Source of the DNA: Nitrospira sp. SG-bin1
Lineage (GTDB): Bacteria > Nitrospirota > Nitrospiria > Nitrospirales > Nitrospiraceae
Assembly (NCBI GenBank): GCA_002083365.1
Contig: LVWS01000033.1
Coordinates: forward strand, 434,001-498,000
Direction: 5' to 3'
DNA: 64,000 nucleotides
Shown: piece by piece, positions 33,298 to 41,728 of the stretch
Layout of the letters: each line of letters opens with the position of its first letter
How positions within the stretch are numbered: position 1 is the stretch's first letter
The notes under the pieces: generated by a model
Databases searched by the model: none
Told to the model about the DNA's origin: nothing
The model's input: the letters and a program-made list of their open reading frames with translations, nothing else
Translations under genes and position numbers: made by a program

Positions 33298-34206
33298 TCA
33301 TGCCGTCGTCATCTTAAAGCCCGGTACTTTCAGCGCATGGACGGCCTCTCGGATCACCTCAATGACTTGGGGCCTGGTGAACCCACGCCGCCAAGCAAGG
33401 CCGATGCGACGACCCGGTACCGGGTCCGCCAGTTTAATCGCGACGAGGCGCTTGTTCCGGTACTTCGGCGTGAGGGCGCTGCAGGGCAGCACGGTGATGC
33501 CGAAACCTGAGACCACCATCTGTCTGATGGTTTCCAACGAGTTTCCTTGCCAGCCTTCCCCATCCGAGCGACTGAGCTCCGGACAGGCATCGAGGACTTG
33601 CTGGCGGAAGCAATGGCCCGCATGAGGGAGAAGGACTTTCTGAGTGGCCAACAGGTGGGAATCGAGTAGTTTCTTTTTTTGCCATGGGTGTCCGGTGGGG
33701 ACTACGGCCAGAAACGGTTCATCATACAAGGCGGCGGTCAGGAGTCCGGGTTCCTCAAAGGGAAGGGCGATCATGATGACGTCGAGTTTTCCGCTCTTCA
33801 CCATGCCGACTAAGTTATGCGTGAGGTTTTCTTCCAACTCCAACGGCATCTTCGGTGCATGCTTGTTCAAAAGCGGGACCAGGTCTGGAAGGATGTACGG
33901 TCCCACGGTCGCGATGACGCCGAGTCGCAGCCGCCCGTTCAGTTGATCTTTGCCTTGAGAGGCGAGGACCTTAATGCGCTCCGCCTCCTCCACCACCCGT
34001 TGAGCCTGATGGACGATTTGCTCGCCCAGCGAGGTCAGTTCAATCCGGTTCCGGCGCCGCTCGAAAATCGTCGTTCCTAACTCCTCTTCCAGTTTCTTGA
34101 TGGCCAGACTCAATGCCGGCTGAGTCACGAATATCCGTTCCGCAGCGCGGCCAAAGTGCCGTTCCTGGGCCACCACTACGATGTAGCGCAATTCCGTAAG
34201 CGTCAT
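33298..34206 (-). CDS. oxyR: Hydrogen peroxide sensor regulator OxyR
   Basis: This LysR-type regulator has an N-terminal winged helix (LRYIVVVAQERHFGRAA, QPALSLAIKKLEEELG) and a substrate-domain fold. The redox cysteines of E. coli OxyR are at the same numbers here, Cys199 (HAGHCF) and Cys208 (DACPE), which strongly supports peroxide sensing through disulfide formation. It is divergent from dps, with a palindrome in the shared region, and lies near cytochrome c peroxidase and exonuclease III. It likely controls these neighbours. Confidence 0.95.
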   Translation of the reverse strand: MTLTELRYIVVVAQERHFGRAAERIFVTQPALSLAIKKLEEELGTTIFERRRNRIELTSLGEQIVHQAQRVVEEAERIKVLASQGKDQLNGRLRLGVIATVGPYILPDLVPLLNKHAPKMPLELEENLTHNLVGMVKSGKLDVIMIALPFEEPGLLTAALYDEPFLAVVPTGHPWQKKKLLDSHLLATQKVLLPHAGHCFRQQVLDACPELSRSDGEGWQGNSLETIRQMVVSGFGITVLPCSALTPKYRNKRLVAIKLADPVPGRRIGLAWRRGFTRPQVIEVIREAVHALKVPGFKMTTA

Positions 34207-34242
34207 CTTGGTCTCCTTTCATCCATAAGAAAGATTAATATG

Positions 34243-34258
34243 GATAATCAGTATTATC
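34243..34258. promoter_or_regulatory. LysR-type palindrome between oxyR and dps
   Basis: GATAAT-CAGT-ATTATC is a perfect inverted repeat centred 44 bases before the oxyR start. It contains ATAAT-N4-ATTAT, the T-N11-A form of LysR-type binding sites. It is a good candidate for OxyR autoregulation and for control of the divergent dps gene. Confidence 0.5.
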
Positions 34259-34497
34259 AAATGGACTTATTCACGATAGGTCGCTACCTTGTGCACGGGC
34301 AGAAGCGAAGTCGTGACCTGCCCCGAACCGGAGGGGTGCGGTCATAAAGGCGAAGCAGAAAGCATCAGGGATGTCTTGTCTGAGTCGCGGTTGAAACACA
34401 TCCCATCACACTACCTACGGATTGAGTCGGCAGCATGAGTCATGATATGACAGGCGCGCATTGGCCGACGAGCCTTCAAACCGGAGAGGAGAGCGCC

Positions 34498-35010
34498 ATG
34501 CGCAAAACAACCAGGAAAGCATCGGCCGTTGGCGGGAGTGGTCGTCAGATTGATCTGGGGATCGCACCGTCGCACAGAGAAGCGATCGCGGAAGGTTTGG
34601 CGAACGTGCTGGCTGATACCTATACCCTCTATCTTAAGACGCACAACTTCCACTGGAATGTGACGGGGCCGATGTTTCAGACGCTCCACCTCATGTTTGA
34701 GCAGCAATACAATGAACTCGCCCTGGCCGTCGATCTGGTTGCGGAGCGGATCAGAGCGCTGGGCCATTCCGCTCCTGGAAGTTATGCGCAATTTTCCAAG
34801 CTTTCTTCTATCTCCGAAGCCACGGGTGTCCCGAAGGCGGAAGACATGATTCGTCAGTTGGTCGAGGGGCAGGAAGCGTTGGTGCGGACCTTGCGGACCG
34901 TCTTTCCGACGGCTGAGAAAGCTTCCGATCAAGTGACGATCGATCTGCTGACTCAGCGCATGCAGGTGCACGAGAAGACGGCCTGGATGCTCCGAAGCCT
35001 ATTGGAGTAG
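34498..35010 (+). CDS. dps: Dps-family DNA-protection ferritin
   Basis: ATG 34498 is chosen for the GGAGAGGAG just upstream. The 170-residue protein has the Dps ferroxidase-site helix HNFHWNVTGPMFQTLHLMF with EQQYNEL, then DLVAERIRALG. Dps forms a 12-mer that oxidises and stores iron with peroxide and shields DNA. The N-terminus is Lys/Arg-rich (MRKTTRKASA), as in DNA-binding Dps proteins. It lies divergent from oxyR, its usual regulator. Confidence 0.93.
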   Translation: MRKTTRKASAVGGSGRQIDLGIAPSHREAIAEGLANVLADTYTLYLKTHNFHWNVTGPMFQTLHLMFEQQYNELALAVDLVAERIRALGHSAPGSYAQFSKLSSISEATGVPKAEDMIRQLVEGQEALVRTLRTVFPTAEKASDQVTIDLLTQRMQVHEKTAWMLRSLLE

Positions 35011-35152
35011 TGTAAAAGGCGATGACGGCCATCGACGCATGGGACACTCTTTTCTTCAAGAGTATCGGTGGCTGGACGAGCCAGAAAAGGAAGCGGTGAG
35101 GGAACAGGGAAAGTCACCAGTCACATATATAGCCTGCAGAAGGGAGGATGTG

Positions 35153-36235
35153 ATGACACGAAAGAAGATATTTGAGAGGGCAGTATTGACGGGGGTATGG
35201 GTATTGGGGATGGCTCTCGCCATGCCCCTCATACCGATGATCGGCAAACAGGCGACTGCCGCCGAGTCTGCTGGAGGGTCCTATACGTTGCCGACCATTC
35301 CGGGATTGGAAGATCCGAATAATTTCGTGCCTGCTGACAATCCCCTGACGAAGGAGAAGATTGAGCTGGGGCGCATTCTGTTCTTCGATAAGCGTTTGTC
35401 AAAGAACAACACCATCGCCTGCGCAAGTTGTCATATGGCTCAAAAAGGATTCGCAGACGGCATGCCGGTGTCGACCGGTATCCATGGCCTCAAAGGTGGC
35501 CGCAGCGCGCCCGTATCGTTCAATCGGGTCTACAGCACATTGAATTTTTGGGATGGCCGGGCGGCGACATTGGAAGCTCAATCGGTCGGTCCATTTACGA
35601 ATCCGATCGAGCACGGCTTTGCCAGCTACGATGAGATGAACGCAAAGATGATGAAAATCCCGGGCTACCGGAAGCTCTTCAAGCAAGTCTTCGGCGATGA
35701 GAACATCACGACGGAGAGAGTGGGCATGGCCATTGCCAGCTTTCAACGGACCGTGTTGTCGGGTAACAGCGCGGTGGACAAGTTCGATATCGGAGGAGAT
35801 GAAAATGCGTTGAACGATTCAGCGAAGCGCGGTTTGGAGCTGTTTCGCGGAAAAGCCCGCTGTACCCGATGCCATTCAGGTTTCAACTTCACGGACGAAA
35901 AGTTCCACAATCTCGGTATTGGATGGGACACGAATACGGTCGATCTCGGTCGGTACATGGTCACCAATAACGCGGAGGATATCGGAGCGTTCAAGACTCC
36001 GACGTTACGGGAAATCGCTCGTACTGCGCCATATATGCATGACGGACGATTCAAGACCTTGGAAGAGGTCGTGAAGTTCTACAATCAAGGAGGGGTCAAG
36101 AATCCCCACCAAGATAACACGATCATTACATTGGAACTGACGGATGAGGAGCAACAAGATTTGGTGGCCATGCTCAAATCGCTCAATGGAGAAGGATGGC
36201 AGCATGTTTCCCCACCGAAGTCGTTTCCGAAGTAA
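35153..36235 (+). CDS. Di-haem cytochrome c peroxidase
   Basis: ATG 35153 has GGGAGG at nine bases. A signal peptide ends after QATAA. Two haem-binding sites, CASCH and CTRCH, and the family segments GRILFFDKRLS, GRSAPVSFNRVY, FWDGRAATLE and TPTLREIARTAPYMHDG identify the CcpA/MauG superfamily. The 360-residue enzyme acts in the periplasm, reducing hydrogen peroxide with electrons from c-type cytochromes. With oxyR and dps it makes a peroxide-defence group. A classical terminator follows at 36264. Confidence 0.94.
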   Translation: MTRKKIFERAVLTGVWVLGMALAMPLIPMIGKQATAAESAGGSYTLPTIPGLEDPNNFVPADNPLTKEKIELGRILFFDKRLSKNNTIACASCHMAQKGFADGMPVSTGIHGLKGGRSAPVSFNRVYSTLNFWDGRAATLEAQSVGPFTNPIEHGFASYDEMNAKMMKIPGYRKLFKQVFGDENITTERVGMAIASFQRTVLSGNSAVDKFDIGGDENALNDSAKRGLELFRGKARCTRCHSGFNFTDEKFHNLGIGWDTNTVDLGRYMVTNNAEDIGAFKTPTLREIARTAPYMHDGRFKTLEEVVKFYNQGGVKNPHQDNTIITLELTDEEQQDLVAMLKSLNGEGWQHVSPPKSFPK

Positions 36236-36263
36236 TTCGGACCATTCAGAATGAGGATCATTG

Positions 36264-36294
36264 GAGGGTCATCGTACGGTGACCCTCTTTTTTT
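36264..36294 (+). terminator. Rho-independent terminator after cytochrome c peroxidase
   Basis: GAGGGTCA and TGACCCTC form a perfect 8-bp stem around an 8-base loop, followed by seven T residues. It ends one base inside the convergent channel gene's 3' region, so it may serve both genes. Confidence 0.9.
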
Positions 36295-37141
36295 AGGCGC
36301 TGGGTGAGGCGTCCGGTCCGTTCATCTGGACGAGATACCGACGAAGGATGGCCTGTTCGATACGGGAGCGTCCTCGATCCGGGGCCGGGAATCGGAGCAC
36401 GAGATGTATCTTGCCGGATTCCGGCAGTTGAATCGTGATGCGCGGCTCCGGCGAAGGCGCCTCGAGCAGATTGGTCTGTTCCAATAACTTCATCTGGCGC
36501 ACCGCTTCTTTCATGAACGGCGCGCATTCGGCTTTTGCCGCATCCAAGAGGACGCGCTCGGCTCGCGTCCAATCGTCATCGTTCTTGATCGGCACGATCA
36601 CCGTATAGAGACCGTACTCCTGCTCAGGATTTTCCTTGACCAATGGATTGGTGAACAGCAGACTGTTGGGGAACACCGTCACGCGACCGGTGTACAGATG
36701 AGCGGATTGTCCGGGACCGATCTCCAATAACTTCGTGGCGAACATATCGTGATCCAGCACCACGCCGCGGTGGCCGGCGATTTGAATGCGATCGCCGACG
36801 GCATAGACCTTGCCGCCGACTCGAAGTGCCGCGCCGCTCCAACAGAGGATCAACTCTTTCGTCGCCAGGACCATGGCGGCTGCCAACGCGACAATCGAAA
36901 CTGCAAAAGCCTGCAGCTCGTGTGCCCAAATCATCACCAGGCCGATGAGGAACGCGAAGACGACGGAGTTCCTTGTCGTGACCACCCATCGACGTTTTGA
37001 TTCCATCGAGAGCGTCGGATTACCGGCGATCCATCGAACGACCAGCGACCGGACCGCGACCAAGGTCAGCAGCAGGATCAGGGACTTCAGTCCGTCCAGC
37101 GCGACCGAGCTGTCGATGGAAAACCACTCGCTTGGGGGCAC
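36293..37141 (-). CDS. MscS-family small-conductance channel homologue
   Basis: The 282-residue protein has three hydrophobic segments (SLILLLTLVAVRSLVV, NSVVFAFLIGLVMIWAH, AFAVSIVALAAAMVLAT) and then a MscS-type beta domain with YAVGDRIQIAGHRGVV and GRVTVFPNSLLFTNPL. The pore helix lacks the usual Gly/Ala periodicity (ELILCWSGAALRVGG), so gating or conductance may differ. It runs opposite to the peroxidase gene; the next gene on this strand is 9 bases upstream and probably in the same operon. Confidence 0.82.
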   Translation of the reverse strand: MPPSEWFSIDSSVALDGLKSLILLLTLVAVRSLVVRWIAGNPTLSMESKRRWVVTTRNSVVFAFLIGLVMIWAHELQAFAVSIVALAAAMVLATKELILCWSGAALRVGGKVYAVGDRIQIAGHRGVVLDHDMFATKLLEIGPGQSAHLYTGRVTVFPNSLLFTNPLVKENPEQEYGLYTVIVPIKNDDDWTRAERVLLDAAKAECAPFMKEAVRQMKLLEQTNLLEAPSPEPRITIQLPESGKIHLVLRFPAPDRGRSRIEQAILRRYLVQMNGPDASPSA

Positions 37142-37150
37142 AATCGTCCT

Positions 37151-37597
37151 CTACTTGGCGGTCAGCGTTTCACGGGTACCGGGGACGCATTCCTCCCGTT
37201 TCCAGCTCTTCAGGGTCTTGTTTTCGGAGAAGGTCAAGGTATACCGATAGCAATACAACGTGGGTTTGGCGGTATCCGTTCCCTTCCCCATCAAACTGGT
37301 GACCGAGTTGGAAGCATCGGCGACGAACGAAGAGTTCCATCGCGTGAGTTCCTGTTCGCTCAGCGCGAACCGATAGGTCCAGAGACTGTCCCCGCCAAGC
37401 GCCGGGGTCTTGGCCGTGTGGGGAGGGCCTAATCGTTCCCGAATCTCCTCCTGAGTCAACCGACCGACGCCGTGCTTGAAGTAGGAATCCCGCCAGGGAC
37501 CGCCACAGCCGGAAAACCCGATTGCCAGAGAGACCAGCAGGGGAACCGTGATGAGAGGGAGGAACTTTTGGACAGTGGAAGAAATCGAGCTCGACAT
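37151..37597 (-). CDS. Lipoprotein with BamE/SmpA-like segment
   Basis: From ATG 37597 the protein has a signal peptide FLPLITVPLLVSLAIGFSGC with Cys 31 in a weak lipobox. The mature 117 residues contain RLTQEEIRERLGPPHTA and SLWTYRFALSEQE, a pattern like the SmpA/BamE fold (helix pair then strands). I do not claim it is BamE itself. Nine bases separate it from the downstream MscS-like gene on the same strand. Confidence 0.6.
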   Translation of the reverse strand: MSSSISSTVQKFLPLITVPLLVSLAIGFSGCGGPWRDSYFKHGVGRLTQEEIRERLGPPHTAKTPALGGDSLWTYRFALSEQELTRWNSSFVADASNSVTSLMGKGTDTAKPTLYCYRYTLTFSENKTLKSWKREECVPGTRETLTAK

Positions 37598-37770
37598 GCT
37601 GCCGCCTACGCTACACCGGACGACCGGCAAGTGCAACTCTACCGCCGATCACCCCTGCCGGGTGTACCTGGCTGCCGTCATCGGGTTGGGCGAGAGTAGA
37701 GTAAAAAGCAGGCTGGATTTGACAATGGGTTTTCGGTACCTTATTCCTGTTGATCGGGAGCGACCTACGC

Positions 37771-38742
37771 ATGGATGCCCGACGAATTGTTATCGCTTGT
37801 ATGGCTGGCGCCGTCACCCTTTTTCTTCAGGCAGGGTGGGCCGCGGCGACCGAAAACCGGACATCCAAGCCAGAGCCTGGCCCGCCGGCTTCCGTGAAAA
37901 CTGATCCGCCTTCCGTGTCAACGAAACCAGGCGGTTCCATCGGAGATCACAAGGCTGGAGAGAGGGGCAAGTCGCTTACCAACGGAGGCTCCGCGCACCA
38001 ACTGACCGTGCTGACCACGGGCCTTTCTGAAATAGTGGGGAAAGATGGTGCACCGATGGTGCTGATTCCGGCCGGTGAGTTTGTGATGGGAAGTGATAAA
38101 GGAGATGAAGACGAAGCTCCTGCGCACCGCGTCTACCTCCATGCGTTCTATGTCGATAAATTCGAGGTGACCAACGGACGATTCGCCAAATATGTCGAGG
38201 CCATTCAGAGCGAGCCTCCATGGGGATTCACGGACAAGGAGACGCCCATGATCCATGCCGAGCGTCCTGTCCGCTGGGTGAACTGGATGGATGCCATGGG
38301 TTATTGTCTGTGGTTGGGAAAGCGGTTGCCAACGGAGGCTGAATGGGAAAAGGCGGCGCGAGGGACCGACGAACGGACCTACCCCTGGGGAAACGATCCA
38401 CCCACGCCAGTCCATGCGGTCTATGGATTAAAAGAAGGCGGCCCTGAGACGGTGTCGGTCATCGGCAATCATCATATGGGACAAAGTCCGTACGGTGTAC
38501 AGGATTTGGCGGGGAATCTCTATGAATGGGTCATGGACTGGTACGCCGACAACTTTTATTCCAATAGCCCCGCCATCAATCCACGTGGGCCGGGAGAGGG
38601 CACGGCAAAAGTCCAGCGCGGTGGATCGTATATCAATACTCCGTATCGGTTGCGATCCTCGTTTCGGACGAAGGGCGATCCGACCGAGCAAGATCCGAAT
38701 GTGGGCTTCCGCTGTGCTCAGGATGCACCGAAGCAGCCATAA
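37771..38742 (+). CDS. Formylglycine-generating-enzyme-like protein (FGE-sulfatase domain), secreted
   Basis: ATG 37771 begins a signal peptide ending near GWAAAT. A Pro/Lys linker precedes the domain from about residue 95: MVLIPAGEFVMGSDKGDEDEAPAH, VTNGRFAKYV, LPTEAEWEKAARG, GNLYEWVMDWY, RGGSYINTPYRLRSSFR and GFRCA. These are the FGE/SUMF1 (C-type-lectin fold) hallmarks. The Cys pair that FGE uses for catalysis in the RGGS region is absent, so it is probably not a sulfatase maturase; such proteins often serve as binding or ergothioneine-type oxygenase relatives. Confidence 0.85.
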   Translation: MDARRIVIACMAGAVTLFLQAGWAAATENRTSKPEPGPPASVKTDPPSVSTKPGGSIGDHKAGERGKSLTNGGSAHQLTVLTTGLSEIVGKDGAPMVLIPAGEFVMGSDKGDEDEAPAHRVYLHAFYVDKFEVTNGRFAKYVEAIQSEPPWGFTDKETPMIHAERPVRWVNWMDAMGYCLWLGKRLPTEAEWEKAARGTDERTYPWGNDPPTPVHAVYGLKEGGPETVSVIGNHHMGQSPYGVQDLAGNLYEWVMDWYADNFYSNSPAINPRGPGEGTAKVQRGGSYINTPYRLRSSFRTKGDPTEQDPNVGFRCAQDAPKQP

Positions 38743-38856
38743 CCTCCCACCTGCTCCTGTCCAGTCACGACGAACCGGCGTCTGAGTACTATCACAGAGG
38801 GTCAGTCCTGTCTTAACGGGCGGTGGATCCGCCGCCAAGAACCGAAGGAGGAGCCG

Positions 38857-39675
38857 GTGAAGCAATATCGCGTGCGGCGTGGCGCTAAACTGTCGCTCAA
38901 AAAATTCGATCCGGACGATACCGGCGAGTACAAGAAAAGCGAACAAGGGAAGGCGAAGGCCAAAGCCGACACGGCCAAGCTCATCGCCAGGCTCGATGGG
39001 CTTCAAGAGCGTTTGTATGCCGGCGCGGCACGATCTCTCCTGATCGTGCTGCAGGGCATGGACACAAGCGGAAAAGACGGAACCATTAAGAGCGTCATGT
39101 CGGGTGTGAACCCGCAAGGGTGTAAGGTGGCGGCTTTTAAAGTTCCGTCCAAGGATGAACTGGCGCACGATTTTCTGTGGCGCGTCCATCGCGAAGCGCC
39201 TCCTAAGGGATATATCGGGATCTTCAACCGATCGCACTATGAAGATGTGTTGATTACGCGGGTACATGGGTGGGTGCCCGACAAGGTCGCTAAACGCCGC
39301 TTCGATCAAATCAAAGAGTTTGAGGAGCTACTGACCGAAAGCGGGACGGCCGTGATCAAGTTTTTCCTCCATATCTCGAAAGACGAACAGAAAGAGCGGT
39401 TGGAGGCCCGCATCGCTGATCCGGAAAAACGCTGGAAATGGAATTCCGGCGATCTGGAGGAACGGAAGCTGTGGAGTGAGTATCAGAAGGCCTTCGAGGA
39501 TGTCATCTCGGCAACCAGCACCGAGGACGCGCCTTGGTATGTCGTGCCGGCGAATCGAAAGTGGTACCGCAATCTCGTGGTGGCGGATTGTGTCGTGAAC
39601 GCATTGGAGGACATGAAACTCAAGACGCCCCAGGCGGCGGAGGGTGTGGATTTCACCAAGCTCAGGATTGTGTAG
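38857..39675 (+). CDS. ppk2: Polyphosphate kinase 2 (PPK2 family)
   Basis: A GTG at 38857 follows AGGAGGAG. The 272-residue protein has a P-loop-like IVLQGMDTSGKDGTIK, the lid/Walker B segment with FNRSHYEDVLITRVHG, then KRWKWNSGDLEER and APWYVVPANRKWYRN, the usual PPK2 order. PPK2 enzymes use polyphosphate to phosphorylate nucleotides; the short single-domain length fits AMP/ADP or ADP/ATP phosphorylating classes, which cannot be separated here. A small GGCGG/CCGCC hairpin lies just before the ribosome site. Confidence 0.93.
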   Translation: MKQYRVRRGAKLSLKKFDPDDTGEYKKSEQGKAKAKADTAKLIARLDGLQERLYAGAARSLLIVLQGMDTSGKDGTIKSVMSGVNPQGCKVAAFKVPSKDELAHDFLWRVHREAPPKGYIGIFNRSHYEDVLITRVHGWVPDKVAKRRFDQIKEFEELLTESGTAVIKFFLHISKDEQKERLEARIADPEKRWKWNSGDLEERKLWSEYQKAFEDVISATSTEDAPWYVVPANRKWYRNLVVADCVVNALEDMKLKTPQAAEGVDFTKLRIV

Positions 39676-39730
39676 CGAGTGGTCAGGGACGGCCGTGACC
39701 GGAGTGCCGTGCTTACGGGTGAAGCACGTA

Positions 39731-39770
39731 GGAAGGAGGAGTGCGGCAGGAGCACCGCGCTCCTCCTTCC
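39731..39770 (+). terminator. Long hairpin after ppk2
   Basis: GGAAGGAGGAGTGCGG pairs over 16 bases with CCGCGCTCCTCCTTCC with one G-U pair, loop of 8 bases, followed by TTGTTT. It starts 55 bases after the ppk2 stop and is a strong terminator-like structure. Confidence 0.7.
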
Positions 39771-39795
39771 TTGTTTGATTTCGGATGGGGTGTCC

Positions 39796-40227
39796 ATGTT
39801 TTGGACCGTTGTGACATGGTGCTGTCGCCTGCTCATCGGGGGAGTGCTGTTGGCCTCTGCTTTGGGGAAATCGCTGGATCTCAACGGATTCGTCGACGTG
39901 TTGGTGACCTACCGGCTCTTCCCTCCTTGGTCCCTCTGGCCGGTGGCGCTCATGATCGTCGGGCTTGAGTGGATACTGGCGGCATGGATCCTTTCCGGTT
40001 GGAAACTATCGATGGGCGCGTTCCTCGCGATGATCCTGAACGGCCTCTATGCCGTGGGGCTCATTGTAACGCTGTTTCGCGGCCTCGACCTTCCGAACTG
40101 TGGGTGTTACGGCGTGTTCTTCCCGCAACCATTGAGATGGTATTCTCCTCTTGAAGACCTGATGCTGGTCGGCATCTGCTATGCCTTACGTTTCGGTGCC
40201 CAGAAAAGCGGGGTGGTTGATACTTGA
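39796..40227 (+). CDS. MauE/DoxX-like membrane protein
   Basis: ATG 39796 is the likely start. The 143-residue protein has four predicted membrane helices (FWTVVTWCCRLLIGGVLLASALGKS, SLWPVALMIVGLEWILAAWIL, MGAFLAMILNGLYAVGLIVTL and a last one from LEDLMLVGICYAL) and the motif PNCGCYGVFF before the last helix, as in MauE proteins. MauE relates to DoxX/VKOR-type quinone or thiol handling. A role in thiol redox of envelope proteins is possible but unproven. Confidence 0.75.
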   Translation: MFWTVVTWCCRLLIGGVLLASALGKSLDLNGFVDVLVTYRLFPPWSLWPVALMIVGLEWILAAWILSGWKLSMGAFLAMILNGLYAVGLIVTLFRGLDLPNCGCYGVFFPQPLRWYSPLEDLMLVGICYALRFGAQKSGVVDT

Positions 40228-40354
40228 CAAGGTTTCCCAAAAGGCGTAGGGAGGACATTGCGGCCCATCTATCAATCGAAGTTCGAGAGATCGGGTAGAC
40301 CGCGCGGCTGCCATCCAGGTCTCTCGATGACTTCATCACGAGAGGAGGGTGGAT

Positions 40355-40426
40355 ATGGACGACACGACGCCACCTGGCCCATCAGGCCCACCGATGCGGG
40401 AGAGAGTTTCTCGTCGGCCATGCTAA
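40355..40426 (+). CDS. Possible 23-residue microprotein
   Basis: AGGAGGG lies five bases before ATG 40355, an excellent ribosome site. The peptide is Pro/Arg-rich (TTPPGPSGPPMRERVSRR) and ends with Cys before TAA. The same frame stays open for another 28 codons after this stop. No family is known. Support is the ribosome site and the downstream hairpin only. Confidence 0.25.
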   Translation: MDDTTPPGPSGPPMRERVSRRPC

Positions 40427-40646
40427 CCAGTTCTTCGCTGGCTGTGCCGGATCGGTACGGAGAACCCTCGTCAGAGGGTGAAAGCCATCTTGAAAGCGGA
40501 GAATGAACGGTAGCAGGAGGAACACCAGTATCCTGGATTGACGAGGTCTCCCCCGACTGGAAACCTTGATCATCAGTATCGTGTGGGTCTTGAGGGCCGC
40601 GACAACAGAATCCAAGACATGAAATCCGGCGTCCTAAGCGCCAAAT

Positions 40647-40684
40647 CGCGGGCGACCTCCCACCGTAGTGCAGGGTCGCCCGCG
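40647..40684 (+). terminator. Terminator-like hairpin in orphan region
   Basis: CGCGGGCGACC and GGTCGCCCGCG form a perfect 11-bp stem, loop of 16 bases, followed by CTGTTTTATT. It is far from any recognised gene end (420 bases after the MauE-like stop), which suggests an unannotated transcript upstream. Confidence 0.65.
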
Positions 40685-41016
40685 CTGTTTTATTGGATGA
40701 TGAACAATTTCAATGGCCTGTGTGCTCGTACTGCTCGGCGTCTCGATGTACGGAGCCGGGACAGAGTTGCTGCAGGCGGGTAGACAAGGTGGCAGACAAG
40801 AAGGATTGTACCTAGACCGTGAAGACACTGGGCGCTTACCGACTCGCACCCGTCCATAGGTGCGAGGATTGAGGACACTGTCGGCTCACCGACCAGCCGG
40901 CGCACACAAATGTGGTCCGCTTTCTTTATCGTGCTGTGCGCCTCATTATTCTCCACGCTGCGGACTTCGCGGCGGCCTCACCGGAATGGGGTGCTCCCGA
41001 ACAAAAACAGGGTCTT

Positions 41017-41706
41017 TCAGACGAGGTCTGGAAAGTCCGAGATAATCCCGTCCACACCGAGCGCCTTCATCTTGATGACTTCAACCGGTTGATTGGCGGT
41101 GTAAGCGAACACGAGCAGACCTTGGTTATGTAGGGCAGTCACAAGAGGTTTGGTCACAGTATCAAGCCGCAGGCCGACATGGGTGGCGTGAAGCCCGGTG
41201 GCCACCTCTCCTGGAGTGGCAGGCAGCCGCGTAAAAAGGATCATGGTCTGCGCGTTCGGATTGGCCTGATGAACATGTTGTAGTTCTTCAAGCAAGAATG
41301 AGGCATAGATCACCGGTCCATTGAAGCCGCTGGCACGGACAGTCGCGCAGACATCGTAGGCCAATCCCCCTGTCTTCAGCTCCAGAATCAGGCCGATCCG
41401 ACCGTTCGCGATTTTCAGTGCATCGTCTAAAGTCGGTGGGTTCTGGCCACTACCGGCATCCAGCATTCGAATGTCTGACAGGGTCAGCGCAGACACACAC
41501 CCGCGGCCGTTCGTCGTGCGGTCTACCCGCTCATCATGCAAGAGGATCAGCTCATCGTCGGACGTTCGCTGAATGTCCACTTCGGTCAAGGCGCATCGGA
41601 GTACGATCGCTTGCTCAATAGAGTTCAAGGTATTTTCAGGGGCATATCCACAGGCCCCGCGATGGCCGATACGAAGGACTCTGCGGGGAGGACTTTCATT
41701 TCGCAT
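41017..41706 (-). CDS. Glycerophosphodiester phosphodiesterase (GDPD)
   Basis: The 229-residue protein has the GDPD core: IGHRGACGYAPENT, EVDIQRTSDDELILLHDERVDRT (metal-binding Glu-x-Asp and His-Asp), LILELKTG and a final GVDGIISDFP. GDPD enzymes release glycerol-3-phosphate from glycerophosphodiesters. There is no signal peptide, so it is cytoplasmic. Its start overlaps the possible ATG of the divergent ParB-like gene. Confidence 0.9.
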   Translation of the reverse strand: MRNESPPRRVLRIGHRGACGYAPENTLNSIEQAIVLRCALTEVDIQRTSDDELILLHDERVDRTTNGRGCVSALTLSDIRMLDAGSGQNPPTLDDALKIANGRIGLILELKTGGLAYDVCATVRASGFNGPVIYASFLLEELQHVHQANPNAQTMILFTRLPATPGEVATGLHATHVGLRLDTVTKPLVTALHNQGLLVFAYTANQPVEVIKMKALGVDGIISDFPDLV

Positions 41707-41728
41707 GGCTCTGTCCTACCATATCGCC

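Larger units (their letters stand above)
40228..41016. other. Long stretch without a clear gene
   Basis: Nearly 800 bases lie between the MauE-like gene and the convergent GDPD gene. Frames on both strands lack recognisable protein features. It contains a short ORF with strong ribosome site at 40355, and a terminator-like hairpin at 40647-40684. A transcribed unit (small RNA or microprotein) ending at that hairpin is plausible. Beyond 40700 I see nothing supportable. Confidence 0.4.

Noticed and set aside
40258..40506. An 82-codon plus-strand frame in the orphan region
   Set aside because: Low-complexity Ser/Glu/Arg composition, no family resemblance and a better ribosome site belongs to a different frame.
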